A stretch of 64,000 nt of DNA from NCBI GenBank assembly GCA_023151115.1, contig JAKLJP010000006.1:1-64000 (forward strand), in the 5' to 3' direction. Positions 33,683-42,336 of the stretch are shown here, in pieces. A model generated the notes under the pieces. It worked only from the letters and a program-made list of their open reading frames with translations, had not been told where the DNA came from and made no database searches. Source of the stretch: Anaerolineae bacterium. GTDB taxonomy: Bacteria > Chloroflexota > Anaerolineae > 4572-78 > J111. The position numbers and the translations under genes were made by a program. Numbering within the stretch: position 1 is the first letter of the stretch; each line of letters opens with the position of its first letter.

Positions 33683-34833
33683 TCCCTTAAGGCTTCGTTT
33701 AAAATTTCTGCTGCAACCTCGTTCCCACGTGGATTAAGGTGAATATCCTTGCGAAAATAGAGCATTTCATCCGTTTGATTGGCTCGCTCGCGCAGAGCCG
33801 GAGTTAAATCCAGACAGGTCAAAGTTTGTTGCCGGCAAAAATCAGCCATCGTTTTATTGAGTTGATCAAGTTGAGGTTGCAGCTCTGCTGGAGCATAGAC
33901 TTGCTCCCGATAGGGGAATAGGATGACCATAAACTGGGTCTTTTCATCCTGGGCTAATACTTGTTGGCGAGCCTCCAGAATAGACCGTTGGGTCAACATC
34001 AGGCCGTCGGCAACTTCGGGGACGCTTAAATCGGTGTAAGTCAGCCACCAAACCAGATTGGAGTCGCGGGGGGCAGTTTGATTGTTGAAAGTGACCAGGT
34101 TGTAAAAAAGGGCGCGATTGTACCAGAAAAACGCGCCAATGTTGTATACCGTTGAGTGGCGAGCCAGCCAGGCTAAAACAGGATTGCGCCAAAATTGACC
34201 CGCTTGGGCTGCGCCGCTGCCAAATTGCTCAAAGCGCCAGGCGTCGTTTAAATCATTGGGGAAGAAAACCCAGACCACCACTTTGGGCTGCAAGGGCAGG
34301 CCATAGCGGGCCAGCATCCGCTCCTCTTGCTGCGGGCTGTAACCCACCACGCCCAGATTGGCCCAATCCTGACCGGTTTGCTGTTCCAAGATTTCAACCC
34401 AGCATGCTTCCACGGCCACGCTGGCGCAACTGGCGTACGAGTCGCCGATGACTACGGCAAAAACCTCGCCGGATAAACCGTCGTCGCGAAAGCCGGCGTC
34501 GGCGGCCCCCAGCGAAACGGTTGATACCCGGTAAATACCGGGGCCGGTATCGTCTTCAAAGGGTACCTCAAAATCAACCAGGTTTGGCGCGTACTTATAT
34601 CCCAGGGTTTCATCCGGCACAAGTCCTTTTAAGGGCTGGTCTTGTTCAGGTTGAAATACCGATTTCACTTCGCGTGGGATCGAGCCGGGGAATAGTTGGG
34701 CCAGCGCCTCAATTGCCAACAACGGCAGCAGCAAGCCCAACACAATCAGACCAATTATGCCGCCAGGTGAGAGTTTTGGATTTTTTGTAATAACAGATAC
34801 GGGAGGATTTATTTTTGTTTTGACGGCGCTCAA
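33649..34833 (-). CDS. SGNH-hydrolase-like protein with N-terminal membrane anchor
   Basis: A 394-residue protein with one N-terminal membrane segment (GGIIGLIVLGLLLPLLAIEAL). The exported domain has the SGNH block I FAVVIGDSYAS near residue 128 with the candidate Ser, FPNDLNDAW with a conserved Asn/Asp, and block V DIHLNPRGNEVAAEIL near the C-terminus supplying Asp and His. This is the AlgX/OAT-like arrangement, suggesting esterase or acyltransferase action on a surface polysaccharide. The last residues come from a repeat and may not be original. Confidence 0.72.
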   Translation of the reverse strand: MSAVKTKINPPVSVITKNPKLSPGGIIGLIVLGLLLPLLAIEALAQLFPGSIPREVKSVFQPEQDQPLKGLVPDETLGYKYAPNLVDFEVPFEDDTGPGIYRVSTVSLGAADAGFRDDGLSGEVFAVVIGDSYASCASVAVEACWVEILEQQTGQDWANLGVVGYSPQQEERMLARYGLPLQPKVVVWVFFPNDLNDAWRFEQFGSGAAQAGQFWRNPVLAWLARHSTVYNIGAFFWYNRALFYNLVTFNNQTAPRDSNLVWWLTYTDLSVPEVADGLMLTQRSILEARQQVLAQDEKTQFMVILFPYREQVYAPAELQPQLDQLNKTMADFCRQQTLTCLDLTPALRERANQTDEMLYFRKDIHLNPRGNEVAAEILNEALREYGRLEIRGSD

Positions 34834-34953
34834 ACCCTAATCCTTTATTGGTTAAATACTATGGGTAGCATACACCAAAAAAGGGTTAGAATATAGGGGC
34901 AAAAGTCCCTAATTATGACGCCCATTGGTCACATGTTAAAGCCGAAAGAAGAG

Positions 34954-35796
34954 TTAGGAATGTGAAGCGGGCTTCTCGAAGAGATTTTTTGAACTATCGG
35001 GGCCGTTGGGCAACGGCGGCAGCGTTGAAATAGGGACACGCCGCTGCGGCAGGAAACGGGTCAGGGCCAGGCGCATGACCGTATACATAGCTTTATAAAT
35101 TTCGCGCTGAGATATTTTTGATTGCCCGCGTTCGCGATTGGCAAAGATAATAGGAATTTCACCCACCTGATACCCCTGCCGCTGGCATTTGAACAACATT
35201 TCCACCAAAAAAGAGTAACCGTTAGAAAAGATATGGTCAAGGTCAATGTTTAATAAAACTTCACGGTGATAACAGCGAAAACCGGCGGTACAATCATTGG
35301 CCCTTAAACCCAAAGAGGCGCGGGCAAAGGCGTTAGCTCCCCAACTCAAAAAACGGCGCTGCCATTCCCAGTTAACCACCCCACCCTGCGGGATGTAACG
35401 CGAGCCAATGGTGATATGATAATGCTGCGACAGGTTTACCAGGGCCGGAATGTAGACCGGATCATGGGAAAAGTCCGCATCCATGGTAATCAGGCGGTCG
35501 GCGCCTTCGGCTAAACCCAATTTGAAACCGGCAATATAAGCCGTACCCAAACCCAACTTCCCGGCCCGGTGAATCACCTTTATCCGAGGATTTTGGGCGG
35601 CCAGTTGATCGGCAACATCGCCGGTCCCGTCAGGTGAGTTGTCGTCAACCACAATCACTCGAGCCTCGACCGGCAGGGCCAAGATTCGGTTTACCAGTTC
35701 GGTGATATTGTCTTTTTCATTATAAGTGGGTATGATAACGCGAATGTCCAACCGAAACTCCACAGGCAAAAATAAAAGCGGCACGCATCTTACCAC
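34954..35796 (-). CDS. Polyprenol monophosphomannose synthase (DPM1-like GT2)
   Basis: A 280-residue cytoplasmic-face glycosyltransferase that moves a sugar (usually mannose) from a nucleotide donor to polyprenyl phosphate. GT-A motifs: VIIPTYNEKDNI near residues 20-31, VVDDNSPDGTGDVA near 48-61, and the metal-binding MDADFSHDP near 105-113, then GSRY and RCYHREVL. No C-terminal membrane domain is visible, as in DPM1-like soluble catalytic subunits. It could supply the lipid-linked sugar used by the GT-C proteins encoded downstream. Confidence 0.87.
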   Translation of the reverse strand: MVRCVPLLFLPVEFRLDIRVIIPTYNEKDNITELVNRILALPVEARVIVVDDNSPDGTGDVADQLAAQNPRIKVIHRAGKLGLGTAYIAGFKLGLAEGADRLITMDADFSHDPVYIPALVNLSQHYHITIGSRYIPQGGVVNWEWQRRFLSWGANAFARASLGLRANDCTAGFRCYHREVLLNIDLDHIFSNGYSFLVEMLFKCQRQGYQVGEIPIIFANRERGQSKISQREIYKAMYTVMRLALTRFLPQRRVPISTLPPLPNGPDSSKNLFEKPASHS

Positions 35797-35823
35797 AACT
35801 CAGCGGATTGGGCTACTTTGAAA

Positions 35824-35880
35824 TGAGGCGAAGAGGCGGGGACACGAGGAGGCGAAGAATCCCCTCGCCTCCTCGCCTCA
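35824..35880. repeat. Iterated hairpin of GAGGCGA words
   Basis: Left GAGGCGAAGAGGCGGGGACA; right CCCCTCGCCTCCTCGCCTCA. It lies between the divergent mannose synthase and esterase genes, so either promoter must overlap or flank it. Confidence 0.65.
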
Positions 35881-35917
35881 CGTGTCATCGCATCTTTGTT
35901 TTTGAAGGAGAAACTTG

Positions 35918-36940
35918 ATGTCAACGCAAAGCCAGGTGATTATCGAAGTTATAAACAGCGAGGTCCTACGCCATAATCCCCTGGGGGACTCAGCCATACG
36001 CCGGACGCCGGTCTATCTGCCGCCCGGCTATGATAACAGCACAACCCGCTATCCCGTAGTTTATCTGCTGACCGGCTTTACCGGGCGCGGAACAATTCTG
36101 CTGAACGACTCCGCCTTTGATGAACCGATCCAGGAGCGGCTTGACCGGTTGATCCTATCTGGCCAGGTGCAGCCGCTGATTGTGGTTATGCCCGATTGTT
36201 TCACCCGCTACGGTGGCAGCCAGTATCTCAACTCCAGTGCGACAGGGCGTTATGAAGATCATTTGATCGAAGAGGTAGTGCCGTTTATAGATGAGCGTTA
36301 TCGTACCCGCGCCGAGGCCGGCTACCGGGCGGTGATGGGGAAGTCATCGGGAGGCTATGGCGCGCTGGTGCAAGCGATGCGCCACCCCGATATTTTTGGT
36401 GCGCTGGCCTGCCACAGTGGGGATATGTATTTTGACTACTGCTACAAGCCCGATTTTGTAAAGTTTCTCAATGCGACAGGCCGGCTCTCGCTGCAAACGC
36501 CGGCAGCGCTGCAACAATTCCTGGCCAACTTTTCGCCCAAAATGCAGCCCAAACCGGCCAACTTTTTTGATGTCATCCACATTGCCGCCATGTCCGCCTG
36601 CTATTCCCCTAACCCAGACGCCCCCTGCGGCTTCGACCTGCCCTTTGACCCCATTACCGGTGAACTACGTCCTGCCGTCTGGCAGCGCTGGCTGGCCCAC
36701 GACCCGATTACCATGCTGCAAGATGAACAGCATGTAACTGCGCTGCGCCGCATGAAACTCATTTATCTCGACTGCGGCAGCCGTGACGAATACGCTTTAC
36801 ACTACGGGGCGCGTATCTTTTGCCGGCGACTGGACGGGTTAAATATTCCCTATTTTTATGCAGAGTTTGAGGGAGGCCATCGGGATACTCAATTTAGGTA
36901 TGATGAGTCATTCAAAGCGATTTCTAAGGTGTTCGGTTAA
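35918..36940 (+). CDS. Esterase D/FrmB-like alpha/beta hydrolase
   Basis: A 340-residue putative esterase of the PF00756 type (esterase D, antigen 85 relatives). Features are RRTPVYLPPGYDN near residues 28-40, the oxyanion strand VYLLTGFTG, the nucleophile Ser in MGKSSGGYGAL near 146, and a C-terminal His in EGGHRDTQF. No signal peptide, so cytoplasmic. It starts at ATG 35918 (a TTG lies one codon earlier) with GAAGGAG upstream. Substrate unknown; S-formylglutathione hydrolases are one branch of the family. Confidence 0.82.
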   Translation: MSTQSQVIIEVINSEVLRHNPLGDSAIRRTPVYLPPGYDNSTTRYPVVYLLTGFTGRGTILLNDSAFDEPIQERLDRLILSGQVQPLIVVMPDCFTRYGGSQYLNSSATGRYEDHLIEEVVPFIDERYRTRAEAGYRAVMGKSSGGYGALVQAMRHPDIFGALACHSGDMYFDYCYKPDFVKFLNATGRLSLQTPAALQQFLANFSPKMQPKPANFFDVIHIAAMSACYSPNPDAPCGFDLPFDPITGELRPAVWQRWLAHDPITMLQDEQHVTALRRMKLIYLDCGSRDEYALHYGARIFCRRLDGLNIPYFYAEFEGGHRDTQFRYDESFKAISKVFG

Positions 36941-37548
36941 AACAACCCCCACTTTCGTTTTCTCACCGCTCCGGCGCCGATCGGATCAAACCCTTCAGTC
37001 CACCGCGTTTGCTGGTTGTACCTGGCCTGGCTCAGTTTGGTCTGGCTCAAATCGGTTTCCCGCAGGTCAGCCCCGCTCAGGTCAGCCTCGCTCAGGTCAG
37101 CCTCGCTCAGGTCGGCTTCTTGCAGCTCCGCTCCAGTTAAATTGGCCCTGCTCAGGTTGGTTTCGGCCAGGTTCGCTTCACCCAGCCTGGCCCCAACCAG
37201 CTTGGTTCCGCTCAAGTTAGCCCCAAAGAGATCGGCCGCGCTCAGGTTAGCCTTGCTCAGATCAGCGCCGCTCAAATCGGCCAGGCGAAAATTGGCAAAA
37301 ACCATATTCGCCTCGCGTAGATTGGCCCCTCGCAGGGTGGCCTTGATCAGGTTGGCAAAAACCAGGTTAGCCCCACGCAACGTTGCGCCATCGAGGTTGG
37401 TTTGGTTCAGGCTGGCTTCGTGCAGCAGCACTTCACTCAAATCCAAGTGCGACAGATCGAGCTTGCTCAAATTCAGCCGGCGCAGGTCAAGCTTATTACC
37501 CTCTCGCCGGGCTGTCTCAAATTTTTTTATGATCTCATCACGATCCAT
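36937..37548 (-). CDS. Pentapeptide-repeat protein
   Basis: A 203-residue protein in which residues about 25-180 are A(D/N)LXX pentapeptides (for example LSEADLSEADLSEADLSGAD), expected to fold into a right-handed beta-helix. The helix is preceded by a short charged segment (MDRDEIIKKFETARREGNKL) resembling effector or GTPase-associated repeat proteins. Its start overlaps the stop of the GTPase gene, so the two are translationally coupled and may form a unit. Its 3' end overlaps the convergent esterase gene by 4 bases. Confidence 0.88.
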   Translation of the reverse strand: MDRDEIIKKFETARREGNKLDLRRLNLSKLDLSHLDLSEVLLHEASLNQTNLDGATLRGANLVFANLIKATLRGANLREANMVFANFRLADLSGADLSKANLSAADLFGANLSGTKLVGARLGEANLAETNLSRANLTGAELQEADLSEADLSEADLSGADLRETDLSQTKLSQARYNQQTRWTEGFDPIGAGAVRKRKWGLF

Positions 37549-38072
37549 CAGCCGCCTTCAATCAGCGCCACCAGCCGCTCCACCACCGCCCGCGCCGAGG
37601 CTTTATCGGTAGCAACACACGATACAACCGGCTGTTTGGCCGGCAGTTTGAGCGCCTGCCGGATTTCCTCGCTGCTTAGCCCCTGGCGATCCGCTTTGTT
37701 GGCCGCCAGCAGAAAAGGCACGTTTTTGTGTTTTTTGAACGCTGCCAGCAGGGTTGTTGCTTGCTCAAGGCTACGCCGGTCGGTTGAGTCGACCAAAAAG
37801 ATAAAGCCGTGCATATCCTGGGCCAGAATATCGCGCATAAAATCAAAACGGTCCTGGCTTGGCGTGCCAAACAAATGCACCGCGCTGCCCTGGCTAATCT
37901 TCACTCTGCCGTAGTCCAGAGCGACGGTGGTTGCCCCTTTGACCTTTTTTTCGGCCGGATTATGGCTGGCTTTATCGGTGTTAACCGGCTCAATCTCTGT
38001 GACAGTTTTGACAAAGGTGGTTTTACCGGCGTTAAAAGTCCCGGTCACGACCAATTTGTACAATTTGGACAT
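37548..38072 (-). CDS. COG2229-type small GTPase (MglA/Srm-like)
   Basis: A 174-residue Ras-like GTPase. The P-loop GTFNAGKTTF lies near residues 11-20, switch I/II includes TTVALDYGR and LFGTPSQDRFDFM (the usual GTPGQ has S in place of G), and the base-binding motif is ANKAD near 124-128. In Chloroflexota and Actinomycetota this type usually sits with Roadblock/LC7 proteins; none is here, and a pentapeptide-repeat gene takes that place. A strong AAAGGAGGG precedes the ATG. Confidence 0.85.
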   Translation of the reverse strand: MSKLYKLVVTGTFNAGKTTFVKTVTEIEPVNTDKASHNPAEKKVKGATTVALDYGRVKISQGSAVHLFGTPSQDRFDFMRDILAQDMHGFIFLVDSTDRRSLEQATTLLAAFKKHKNVPFLLAANKADRQGLSSEEIRQALKLPAKQPVVSCVATDKASARAVVERLVALIEGG

Positions 38073-38215
38073 GATCCCTCCTTTCAGATGGGGAACTGCG
38101 CGGCCATACTTTATGGTAAGTGGAAATCCTTACTTTGTCAAACAAGCAGATGACTTACATCTATCAGAAAAGTGACATTTACTACTTTAAAAACAGGGCA
38201 AAATGCGATAAGCTT

Positions 38216-38319
38216 GGCTCATGTATAGAACAAGTGCAATTTAGCAGAGGCGGCTCCCACGCCGCCGAGGGCCGTGCGTGGGAGCCTGGCCTGCTTTACA
38301 CTAGTACTTAATATGAGCG
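38216..38319. mobile_element. 104-base MITE-like element A, copy 2
   Basis: Same length and about 90% similar to 21347-21450, with ends GGCTCATGT and ATATGAGCG. It is flanked by an 8-base direct repeat ATAAGCTT (38208-38215 and 38320-38327). The element and different duplication at each site show independent insertions. The surrounding 483-base gap (38073-38555) holds no gene. Confidence 0.8.
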
Positions 38320-38339
38320 ATAAGCTTTGGGGGAAGGCT

Positions 38340-38530
38340 GGAGGGTTGGAAAGTTGGAAGGTTGGTCGGCAAGTAAATTACAAATTTACCGTCCATCTGA
38401 CTACTGATTACTGATTACTGGCTACTCAAATATCATTAAGTTAAGGCTGTAGCATAGGGCCTTGTGCCCGTTTATAGCCGCCCACAAGGGGCTAAACTAC
38501 ACTAACTTAATGACATTGACTGGCTACTGA
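38340..38530. repeat. Low-complexity words and an 81-base hairpin element
   Basis: GGTTGGAAAGTTGGAAGG-like words (38347-38370) and GATTACT heptamers (38398-38427) lead into a hairpin element with arms TCATTAAGTTA (38433-38443) and TAACTTAATGA (38503-38513) and an inner pair CCTTGTG/CACAAGG. GGCTACTGATTACT recurs on the right. This is a third type of small element in the same gap. Confidence 0.65.
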
Positions 38531-38555
38531 TTACTATTTCCAAAGGAGGAATCTC

Positions 38556-38981
38556 ATGAAAAAAGAACTTGTCAAAGATTGGATGACTCGTGATGTGGTC
38601 ACAATCTCTCCGGAGATGACCTTGCCGGAGGCGCACCGGCTGATGGAAGAGAAGAAAATTCGCCGCTTACCTGTCGTAGATAGCGGTAGATTAGTCGGCA
38701 TTGTGACCCGCGGCGATATCCGGGGGGCGGAGCCATCCGGGGCCACCTCCCTGAGTATCTGGGAAGTCAACTATCTCCTGGCCAAGCTCAAAATTGGCGA
38801 GATTATGACCGCTCACCCCCTCACCATTGCCGCCGAAGAAACCATTGGCGAGGCAGCCCGGCTTATGCTGGAAAAGAAGATTAGCGGTCTGCCGGTTGTT
38901 GATAACGCCGGGCGTCTCGTCGGCATCATCACCGAGTCGGACATTTTCCGCCTGGTGGTGCAGGAGTGGCACAAAGATTAG
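38556..38981 (+). CDS. Twin CBS-domain protein
   Basis: A 141-residue stand-alone CBS pair. Motif 1: VKDWMTRDVVTISPEM to VGIVTRGDIRGAE (residues 4-52); motif 2: IGEIMTAHPLTIAAEE to VGIITESDIFRLVV (78-137). It probably binds an adenine nucleotide and acts as a small energy-state sensor, but the partner is not visible. AAAGGAGG precedes the ATG. It resembles the CBS half of the hydrogenase-linked protein at 2071. Confidence 0.9.
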   Translation: MKKELVKDWMTRDVVTISPEMTLPEAHRLMEEKKIRRLPVVDSGRLVGIVTRGDIRGAEPSGATSLSIWEVNYLLAKLKIGEIMTAHPLTIAAEETIGEAARLMLEKKISGLPVVDNAGRLVGIITESDIFRLVVQEWHKD

Positions 38982-39052
38982 TTGTAATTTGATAGGGATA
39001 AAGCTGAGGCCACGTTTGAAAATTTTGCCGGGCGTGGCCTCATACCAACAGC

Positions 39053-39565
39053 TCAAGTCAACTGTCTGCGCCCAAACGCCCGTGACCGCTTAACATACTC
39101 TTCTGCCGCGCGGCGGTTGCCTTCGATCTCTGCCGGGGTTAATTCGCGGACAACTTTAGCCGGCGCGCCTATAATCAACGAGCCGGGAGGAAATTCTTTA
39201 CCTTGCGTCAACAGGGCGCAGGCCCCCACGATACAGTTCTCGCCCACCACCACCCCATTGAGCAGCACCGAGCGAATACCGATCAAAGTGTTATCGCCCA
39301 CCTGGGCGCCATGAATAACCGCGCCGTGGCCAATTGTTGCGCCTGCACCAACAATAACCGGAAAGCCGGGGTCGGCGTGGAAAATGCAGCCCTCCTGAAT
39401 GTTGGTGCGCGGGCCAATGGTCAGCGGAGTGGTATCGCCTCGCAGGGTAGCATTGAACCAAACACTGCACTCTTCGTCCAGGGTCACATCCCCTACAATC
39501 ACCACCCCTGGCGCAATAAAAGCAGTCGGGTGAATCTGTTCGGGCCGAAATTGGGTGTGAAACAA
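39053..39565 (-). CDS. Gamma-class carbonic anhydrase-like protein
   Basis: A 170-residue left-handed beta-helix protein of hexapeptide repeats. The three metal-ligand histidines of the class are visible in IFHADPG and GHGAVIHGA (about residues 68, 85 and 90), and the conserved Arg/Gln of GDTTPLTIGPRTNIQEGC is present. It resembles the Cam/YrdA group; many members lack tested activity. A short alpha-helix closes the C-terminus. Confidence 0.88.
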   Translation of the reverse strand: MFHTQFRPEQIHPTAFIAPGVVIVGDVTLDEECSVWFNATLRGDTTPLTIGPRTNIQEGCIFHADPGFPVIVGAGATIGHGAVIHGAQVGDNTLIGIRSVLLNGVVVGENCIVGACALLTQGKEFPPGSLIIGAPAKVVRELTPAEIEGNRRAAEEYVKRSRAFGRRQLT

Positions 39566-39680
39566 AGTCGCCTCCTGAAGAAAATAGGCAGTAGTCAGAG
39601 TTCAGTAGTCAAATGGTCAGTGGATTTTGAAATTTACTTTCCAAGACTGTACAATTCTAAAAGACGCCGACATAATTTAG

Positions 39681-39851
39681 GCTCACTTTTTCGTCGGGTT
39701 GCCAATAGGCCACGACATTGACCCGATAGGCCGATTTCTGGATGAGGAAAACGCCGGGCAACCCGCATTATCGAAGATCGAGCCGATGCCGCTGCTCACC
39801 GTCGAGGAGACCCTGGATGCCTTGGGCCTACGCAGTCCGCCCGGAGCATAG
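39681..39851 (+). pseudogene. Possible 3' remnant of a lost gene
   Basis: In the 327-base gap between the carbonic anhydrase and beta-glucosidase genes, one plus frame runs 56 codons from a stop to TAG at 39849 and reads like the end of a protein (LPIGHDIDPIGRFLDEENAG, then MPLLTVEETLDALGLRSPPG). There is no ATG or ribosome binding site at its left end. Not recognised; it may be a fragment or chance. Confidence 0.3.
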
Positions 39852-39892
39852 TCGAGCAGCATCGTCCTCTGCTCACGGCCTATTGCCGGCTT

Positions 39893-42250
39893 TTAAGTGA
39901 CTGTAACTTGGCTAAAGAATTGTTTTTTCTCTCCAAGGGTGGCTGCGCCGGTAATATGAAGGGTGGCCGTAAGCGGCAGGTCGTCGGACGACGTTCCGAC
40001 CATCACCTCAATAGCCCCCGGTTCAACGACGTACTTCATCTCGCGGTTGTAAAAGCCAAGCTGGTTGACGGCCAGGGTAAACGTCACGGTGCGCTGCTCG
40101 CCTACTTCCAGGCTGACCCGCTTGAACCCTTTCAGCGACTTGACCGGTTGGGTCACACTGGCGACCGGGTCGCGCACGTAAAGCTGGACCACCTCGCTGC
40201 CGGCTCGGCTGCCGACATTAGCCAGGTTCACACTAATTTGCACTTCGTCCCCGGCTTGGCAGGTGGAGCGGTCAAGCCGCAGGTTTTCCAGGCGGAAACA
40301 GGTATAGCTCAAGCCAAAGCCAAAAGGGAAGAGCGGTTTGGCGCTGACATCCACATAGTCCCCCTGCCAGTGAGAACGCCCGCCCGATACCTTGTGCCCA
40401 TAGTAAACCGGAATTTGCCCCACCGTGCGGGGGAAGCTGATTGGCAGCTTGCCGCCGGGATTATAGTCGCCAAAAAGCACATCGGCTACGGCGGCGGCCC
40501 CCTCTTCGCCGGGCAGCCACGCCTCTAAGATTGCCGGAACGTGTGTTACCAGCCAGGGGAGGGTCAGCGGGCGTCCATTGACCAGTACCACGACGACCGG
40601 CTTGCCGATTGCTACAATGGCCTCGACCAACGCCTGCTGTACTCCCGGCAGGTTGAGGTCGGCCCGGTCGCGGGATTCACCGGTTGTGCAATCCCTGGTC
40701 AGGCCCGCCTTGTCGCCAACGACGAGGATGGCAACCTCGGCTTTTTGGGCGGCAGCTATCGCTTCGGCAAAGCCGGCCTGGGACTCGCCCAACACGTCGC
40801 AGCCCTGGGCATAGTAAACTTTTGTTTCAGGCGAAACCTTGTTTTTTATCCCGGCCAGGATGCTGATAATCGGTACAAAATTATCCACCATTTCAATCTT
40901 GTCCGGGATAGGCATATTAAAAATATTCCTCCCGGCGCGGTGCATCTCGGCCAGCGACTCAATGTGGCAGGGATAGGCATAATCGCCAATCAGATGGCGG
41001 ACGTTATCGGCATTGGGGCCAATCACGGCAATCGAGTTCAGTTTCTGGTCAAGCGGCAGCAGATTATCTTTGTTTTTCAGCAGGACAATGGATTTCTGAG
41101 CAATCTCATAAGCCAATCGACGCTGCTCAGGCGTATCGAATACAGTACGAGTCTTTTCAACATCCACATACGGATTTTCAAACAGCCCCAGTTGGAACTT
41201 CAGCCGCAGCACCCGGCTGACTGCCTGGTTAAGAATGGCCTCATCCAGCGTCCCCGACTCGACGGCCTGGCGCAGCGGGTCGGCATAGCAGTCGGTGTTG
41301 GGCAGTTCTACGTCAATCCCCGCCTCTAAAGCCATAGCCGCAGCTTCGGATTTGCTGGCGGCAATCTGATGGTAGGACATCAACTGATTGATCGCAAAAT
41401 AGTCAGACACCACAATGCCGTCAAAGCCCCACTCGTCTCTGAGAATATGGGTTAGCAACTCTTTCGACGCGCCGCAGGGGACGCCATCCAGTTCGTGGTA
41501 GCCGTTCATCACCGAAGCCAGTCTGGCTTCTTTAACGGCGGCTTCAAAAGGCAGCAGGTAAACCTCACGCAGTTCACGGGGGGGCAGGTGAGGTGGGGCC
41601 CAGTTCATGCCGCCCTCCGACATGCCGTAGCCGACAAAGTGCTTGGCCGTGGCTATCACGCCCTCTTGCCAATTTTTCCCCTGCAAACCATGCACAAAAG
41701 ATACACCCATCCGGGCCACCAGATAGGGGTCTTCACCAAAAGTCTCTTCGGTGCGGCCCCAGCGCGGGTCGCGGGTCACGTCAAGCACGGGCGACAAACC
41801 CTGCTGCGCTCCGGCGGCGCGCATCTGGGTTCTGACCACCGCGGCCATGGCTTCGACCAATTCCGGCTCCCATGTGCTGGCAACGCCAATGATTTGGGGG
41901 AAGCAGGTGGCGTTGCGGGCCATATAACCGCTGCAACACTCCTCGTGGACAATAGCCGGGATGCCGAGGCGGGTATTTTCGCGCAGATACTTTTGGATGG
42001 TATTGGCCAGCTCGGCCCCGGCGGTAGGGTCGAGGCTGCTGGCTCCGCCGATACGAGTCACCTGGCCCAGACCGTTGGCAAACAGTTTGTGAGCCTTAGC
42101 CTGGGAAAATTTCATGTCCTGTAAAACTTCAAAAACCCAAATACTGCCCAGTTGGGCAATTTTTTCGGTCAGGGTCATGCGCAAGAGCAAATCATTAACT
42201 CGCTCCGCCACCGGCAGCGAGGGGTTTTGATAAGGATAGGAGTGCGTCAT
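39893..42250 (-). CDS. Glycoside hydrolase family 3 beta-glucosidase/xylosidase
   Basis: About 785 residues from MTHSYPYQNPSLPV. The GH3 N-terminal barrel includes RDPRWGRTEETFGEDPYL and AKHFVGYG; the catalytic nucleophile is the Asp of GIVVSDYFAINQ. The C-terminal domain and a fibronectin-III-like end (VVQLYVRDPVASVTQPVKSLKGF) complete the usual layout. No signal peptide, so intracellular cleavage of imported beta-linked oligosaccharides is likely. A frame open 25 residues upstream runs into a repeat hairpin and is unlikely to be the true start. It is the last gene of the sugar ABC operon under the LacI regulator. Confidence 0.93.
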   Translation of the reverse strand: MTHSYPYQNPSLPVAERVNDLLLRMTLTEKIAQLGSIWVFEVLQDMKFSQAKAHKLFANGLGQVTRIGGASSLDPTAGAELANTIQKYLRENTRLGIPAIVHEECCSGYMARNATCFPQIIGVASTWEPELVEAMAAVVRTQMRAAGAQQGLSPVLDVTRDPRWGRTEETFGEDPYLVARMGVSFVHGLQGKNWQEGVIATAKHFVGYGMSEGGMNWAPPHLPPRELREVYLLPFEAAVKEARLASVMNGYHELDGVPCGASKELLTHILRDEWGFDGIVVSDYFAINQLMSYHQIAASKSEAAAMALEAGIDVELPNTDCYADPLRQAVESGTLDEAILNQAVSRVLRLKFQLGLFENPYVDVEKTRTVFDTPEQRRLAYEIAQKSIVLLKNKDNLLPLDQKLNSIAVIGPNADNVRHLIGDYAYPCHIESLAEMHRAGRNIFNMPIPDKIEMVDNFVPIISILAGIKNKVSPETKVYYAQGCDVLGESQAGFAEAIAAAQKAEVAILVVGDKAGLTRDCTTGESRDRADLNLPGVQQALVEAIVAIGKPVVVVLVNGRPLTLPWLVTHVPAILEAWLPGEEGAAAVADVLFGDYNPGGKLPISFPRTVGQIPVYYGHKVSGGRSHWQGDYVDVSAKPLFPFGFGLSYTCFRLENLRLDRSTCQAGDEVQISVNLANVGSRAGSEVVQLYVRDPVASVTQPVKSLKGFKRVSLEVGEQRTVTFTLAVNQLGFYNREMKYVVEPGAIEVMVGTSSDDLPLTATLHITGAATLGEKKQFFSQVTVT

Positions 42251-42283
42251 TGTTTTTAGCCTCTGTATCTTTATAGGTGAATA

Positions 42284-42328
42284 AGCGAATGGCGAATGGT
42301 GTAAGTGTTTACTTTCATTCGCCATTCT
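42284..42328. repeat. Small hairpin of GCGAATG heptamers
   Basis: GCGAATGGCGAATGG on the left and CATTCGCCATTC on the right, between the beta-glucosidase start and the permease stop. Confidence 0.6.
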
Positions 42329-42336
42329 TTTCCTTG

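Noticed and set aside
37070..37300. CRISPR-like regular repeats (CGCTCAGGTCAGCCT)
   Set aside because: The period is 15 bases and corresponds to pentapeptide codons of the pentapeptide-repeat protein; no spacers.
40541..41329. 262-codon plus-strand open frame
   Set aside because: Antisense to the GH3 beta-glucosidase, which has full catalytic motifs in the other strand.
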